A stretch of DNA of 64,000 bases from Loigolactobacillus rennini DSM 20253 (lineage in GTDB: Bacteria > Bacillota > Bacilli > Lactobacillales > Lactobacillaceae): contig NZ_AYYI01000021.1 in NCBI RefSeq assembly GCF_001436505.1, positions 21,527-85,526 of the forward strand. Direction: 5' to 3'. Position 1 is the first letter of the stretch. Each line of letters opens with the position of its first letter. Below, piece by piece: positions 62,857 to 64,000 of this stretch. The notes below the pieces were generated by a model. That model saw only the letters and a list, made by a program, of their open reading frames with translations, searched no databases and was not told the origin of the DNA. Made by a program: the position numbers and the translations under genes.

Positions 62857-63669
62857 TTGACGATAAAATTAATTGCAACTGACATTGACGGTACTTTTTT
62901 AGACGATCAACATGATTATGCCATCGACCGTTTTAATGACTTATTAAGCGGGATGATCCAGCAAAACATTCACTTTGCCATCGCCAGCGGCAATCATTAC
63001 GGACACTTATTGGATATTTTTGCTGAAAAATCGGCCATCAAAACGTTTATGGCTGAAAATGGCGCTTTAATTATGGATGGTGAGACCGTGGTTTCTGAAA
63101 CTAATTTGCCGCACAACACGATCCACGCGCTATTAAAAATTTTAACTGACGACCCTTATTTACAGCCAGATTCCATTCGGTTATCCGGCCAACATGGTAG
63201 TTACCTTAATCGCACTGATCCGAGCGCAACGGATCCGAAAACGCGGTACTTTTTCAGTAATCTGCAATTGGTGGACGACATTGCATCAGTAACAGACACC
63301 ATTTATAAAGTTAATTTAGCCTGGGCACATAACCAACTAAAAGCGAAGGCCGATTACCTCAATGCTAAATTTCCAGGACAGCTGTACGCCACTGCCAGCG
63401 GCTTTGGCAGCATTGACGTCGTCCCTGCCGGGATTGATAAAGGTGTAGGCTTACAAGCCTTAGAAGATTACTGGGAATTATCACCTGCAGAAGTGGCCGC
63501 TTTTGGCGATAACTACAACGACTTAGAAATGCTGCGCCGGGCAAAATACGGGTACGCCATGCGTAATGCCGCACCAGCTATTCGTCAAGCGGCACCTTGT
63601 GTCACCCGCTTAGACAACAATCATAGTGGCGTTTTAGACACCATTGAAACTATCTTGGCAAACAATTAA
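62857..63669 (+). CDS. Cof-type HAD-superfamily phosphatase
   Basis: About 270 aa. TTG at 62857 is best spaced to AAGGGAAG; the ATG at 62851 is only two bases from it. HAD motif I KLIATDIDGTFLDD, motif II FAIASGNHYGHL, motif III region PAGIDKGVGLQAL and motif IV FGDNYNDLEMLRRAKYGYAM; type IIB cap domain between them. Dephosphorylates sugar phosphates or phosphorylated cofactors in the cytoplasm. Divergent to the OPA transporter gene. Confidence 0.92.
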   Translation: MTIKLIATDIDGTFLDDQHDYAIDRFNDLLSGMIQQNIHFAIASGNHYGHLLDIFAEKSAIKTFMAENGALIMDGETVVSETNLPHNTIHALLKILTDDPYLQPDSIRLSGQHGSYLNRTDPSATDPKTRYFFSNLQLVDDIASVTDTIYKVNLAWAHNQLKAKADYLNAKFPGQLYATASGFGSIDVVPAGIDKGVGLQALEDYWELSPAEVAAFGDNYNDLEMLRRAKYGYAMRNAAPAIRQAAPCVTRLDNNHSGVLDTIETILANN

Positions 63670-63711
63670 CAGCTGATTTGCCGCAATCAGCCGATTATTC
63701 AATCATAAACA

Positions 63712-63763
63712 ACAGGCGGGACAACAATTCATCGTCAAAATGAATTGTTGCCCCGCCTGTTTA
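63712..63763. terminator. bidirectional terminator
   Basis: ACAGGCGGG-A-CAACAATTCAT and ATGAATTGTTG-C-CCCGCCTGT form a long stem, followed by TTTAATTC. Serves the HAD gene and perhaps the converging partial gene. Confidence 0.75.
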
Positions 63764-63790
63764 ATTCACGTTAAACCAGCATTCAAATGC

Positions 63791-64000
63791 TTATGATTGT
63801 TGATGCTTACCACGATGCTTTTTCCGGTACCAATAATAGCTGCCACCTGCAATTAACAAGATGATAACCGCCAGTAAAATCCACCAGATAAGGTAGCTCT
63901 TCTTAACACGTGACTGATCATTAACTTGGAGAGCGTAAAATATCTTGTGTAAATGCATAAAAGATTTCTGAATTGTATAGAAATAGGGAATGCCTTCCCT
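63791..64000 (-). CDS. 3' end of a membrane-anchored protein (partial)
   Basis: Only the last 69 codons lie in the window: REGIPYFYTIQKSFMHLHK..., a polar stretch, one membrane helix (IWWILLAVIILLIAGGSYYW) and a basic tail RKKHRGKHQQS. This is a C-terminal anchor with cytoplasmic tail, so the missing part is probably outside the cell. No family can be assigned from this piece. Confidence 0.6.
   Translation of the reverse strand, partial: REGIPYFYTIQKSFMHLHKIFYALQVNDQSRVKKSYLIWWILLAVIILLIAGGSYYWYRKKHRGKHQQS

Overview
The window looks like a chromosomal segment of a low-to-mid GC Gram-positive lactic acid bacterium, most likely a member of the Lactobacillaceae. The evidence is a WxL/DUF916 surface locus, an Apf-like LysM protein, the glpK-glpO-glpF glycerol cluster with an oxidase rather than a dehydrogenase, a T-box leader, cre-like sites, a CIRCE element and AGGAGG-type ribosome binding sites. 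The genus (for example Loigolactobacillus or a relative) is inference. I see no rRNA, tRNA, CRISPR array, phage or intact insertion sequence. Most of the window is ordinary housekeeping and accessory sequence.

Layout. 1-1900: cell-surface locus (WxL protein broken by a frameshift and an in-frame stop, a small membrane protein, a DUF916/DUF3324 protein). 2.3-8.4 kb: Spx-like regulator lacking its redox cysteines, AI-2E family exporter, TetR regulator, anchored Ser/Asp-rich protein, thiol peroxidase, LCP ligase, RNase HI. 8.6-10.8 kb: LysE-type exporter behind three 22-bp-spaced repeats, HigBA toxin-antitoxin, divergent Tag glycosylase. 10.8-15 kb: opuC osmolyte ABC operon divergent from a CIRCE-controlled hsp20. 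15-16 kb: decayed stretch with a small membrane gene interrupted by a stop. 16-24 kb: CNNM/CorC protein, BCCT transporter with an odd structured leader, O-acetyltransferase, Nudix hydrolase, NhaC antiporter behind a T-box (probably Tyr), NADH oxidase. 24-26 kb: two overlapping genes of unknown function. 26-36 kb: galE, glpKOF, CDF metal exporter, DUF308, glycerate kinase, YitT, Apf-like protein. 36-44.7 kb: sbcCD, methyltransferase, MDR oxidoreductase, YczE-like membrane protein.

44.8-49 kb: a small reading frame without a canonical start codon, a glycosylasparaginase-type Ntn hydrolase, an overlapping unknown gene, and a UvrA paralog. 49-53 kb: arsenic resistance in two transcription units (arsR-arsD and arsA-arsB), each preceded by the same ACATAGA-N6-TCTATGT operator. 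53-57.5 kb: signal peptidase I, a frameshifted acetoin/diacetyl-reductase-like SDR gene, a P2-type cation ATPase. 57.7-64 kb: an AgrC/AgrA-type two-component pair with no visible peptide gene, a polysaccharide flippase whose ribosome binding site lies in a hairpin, an OPA-family organophosphate antiporter, a Cof-type HAD phosphatase, and the 3' end of an anchored protein.

Genes that work together: OpuC plus BCCT (osmoprotection); GlpK, GlpO and GlpF (glycerol uptake and oxidation to dihydroxyacetone phosphate, producing peroxide that Tpx could help remove); ArsR/D/A/B (arsenite export); SbcC and SbcD (DNA end processing); HigB and HigA. All functional calls are from reading the sequence and from family knowledge; no database search was run.
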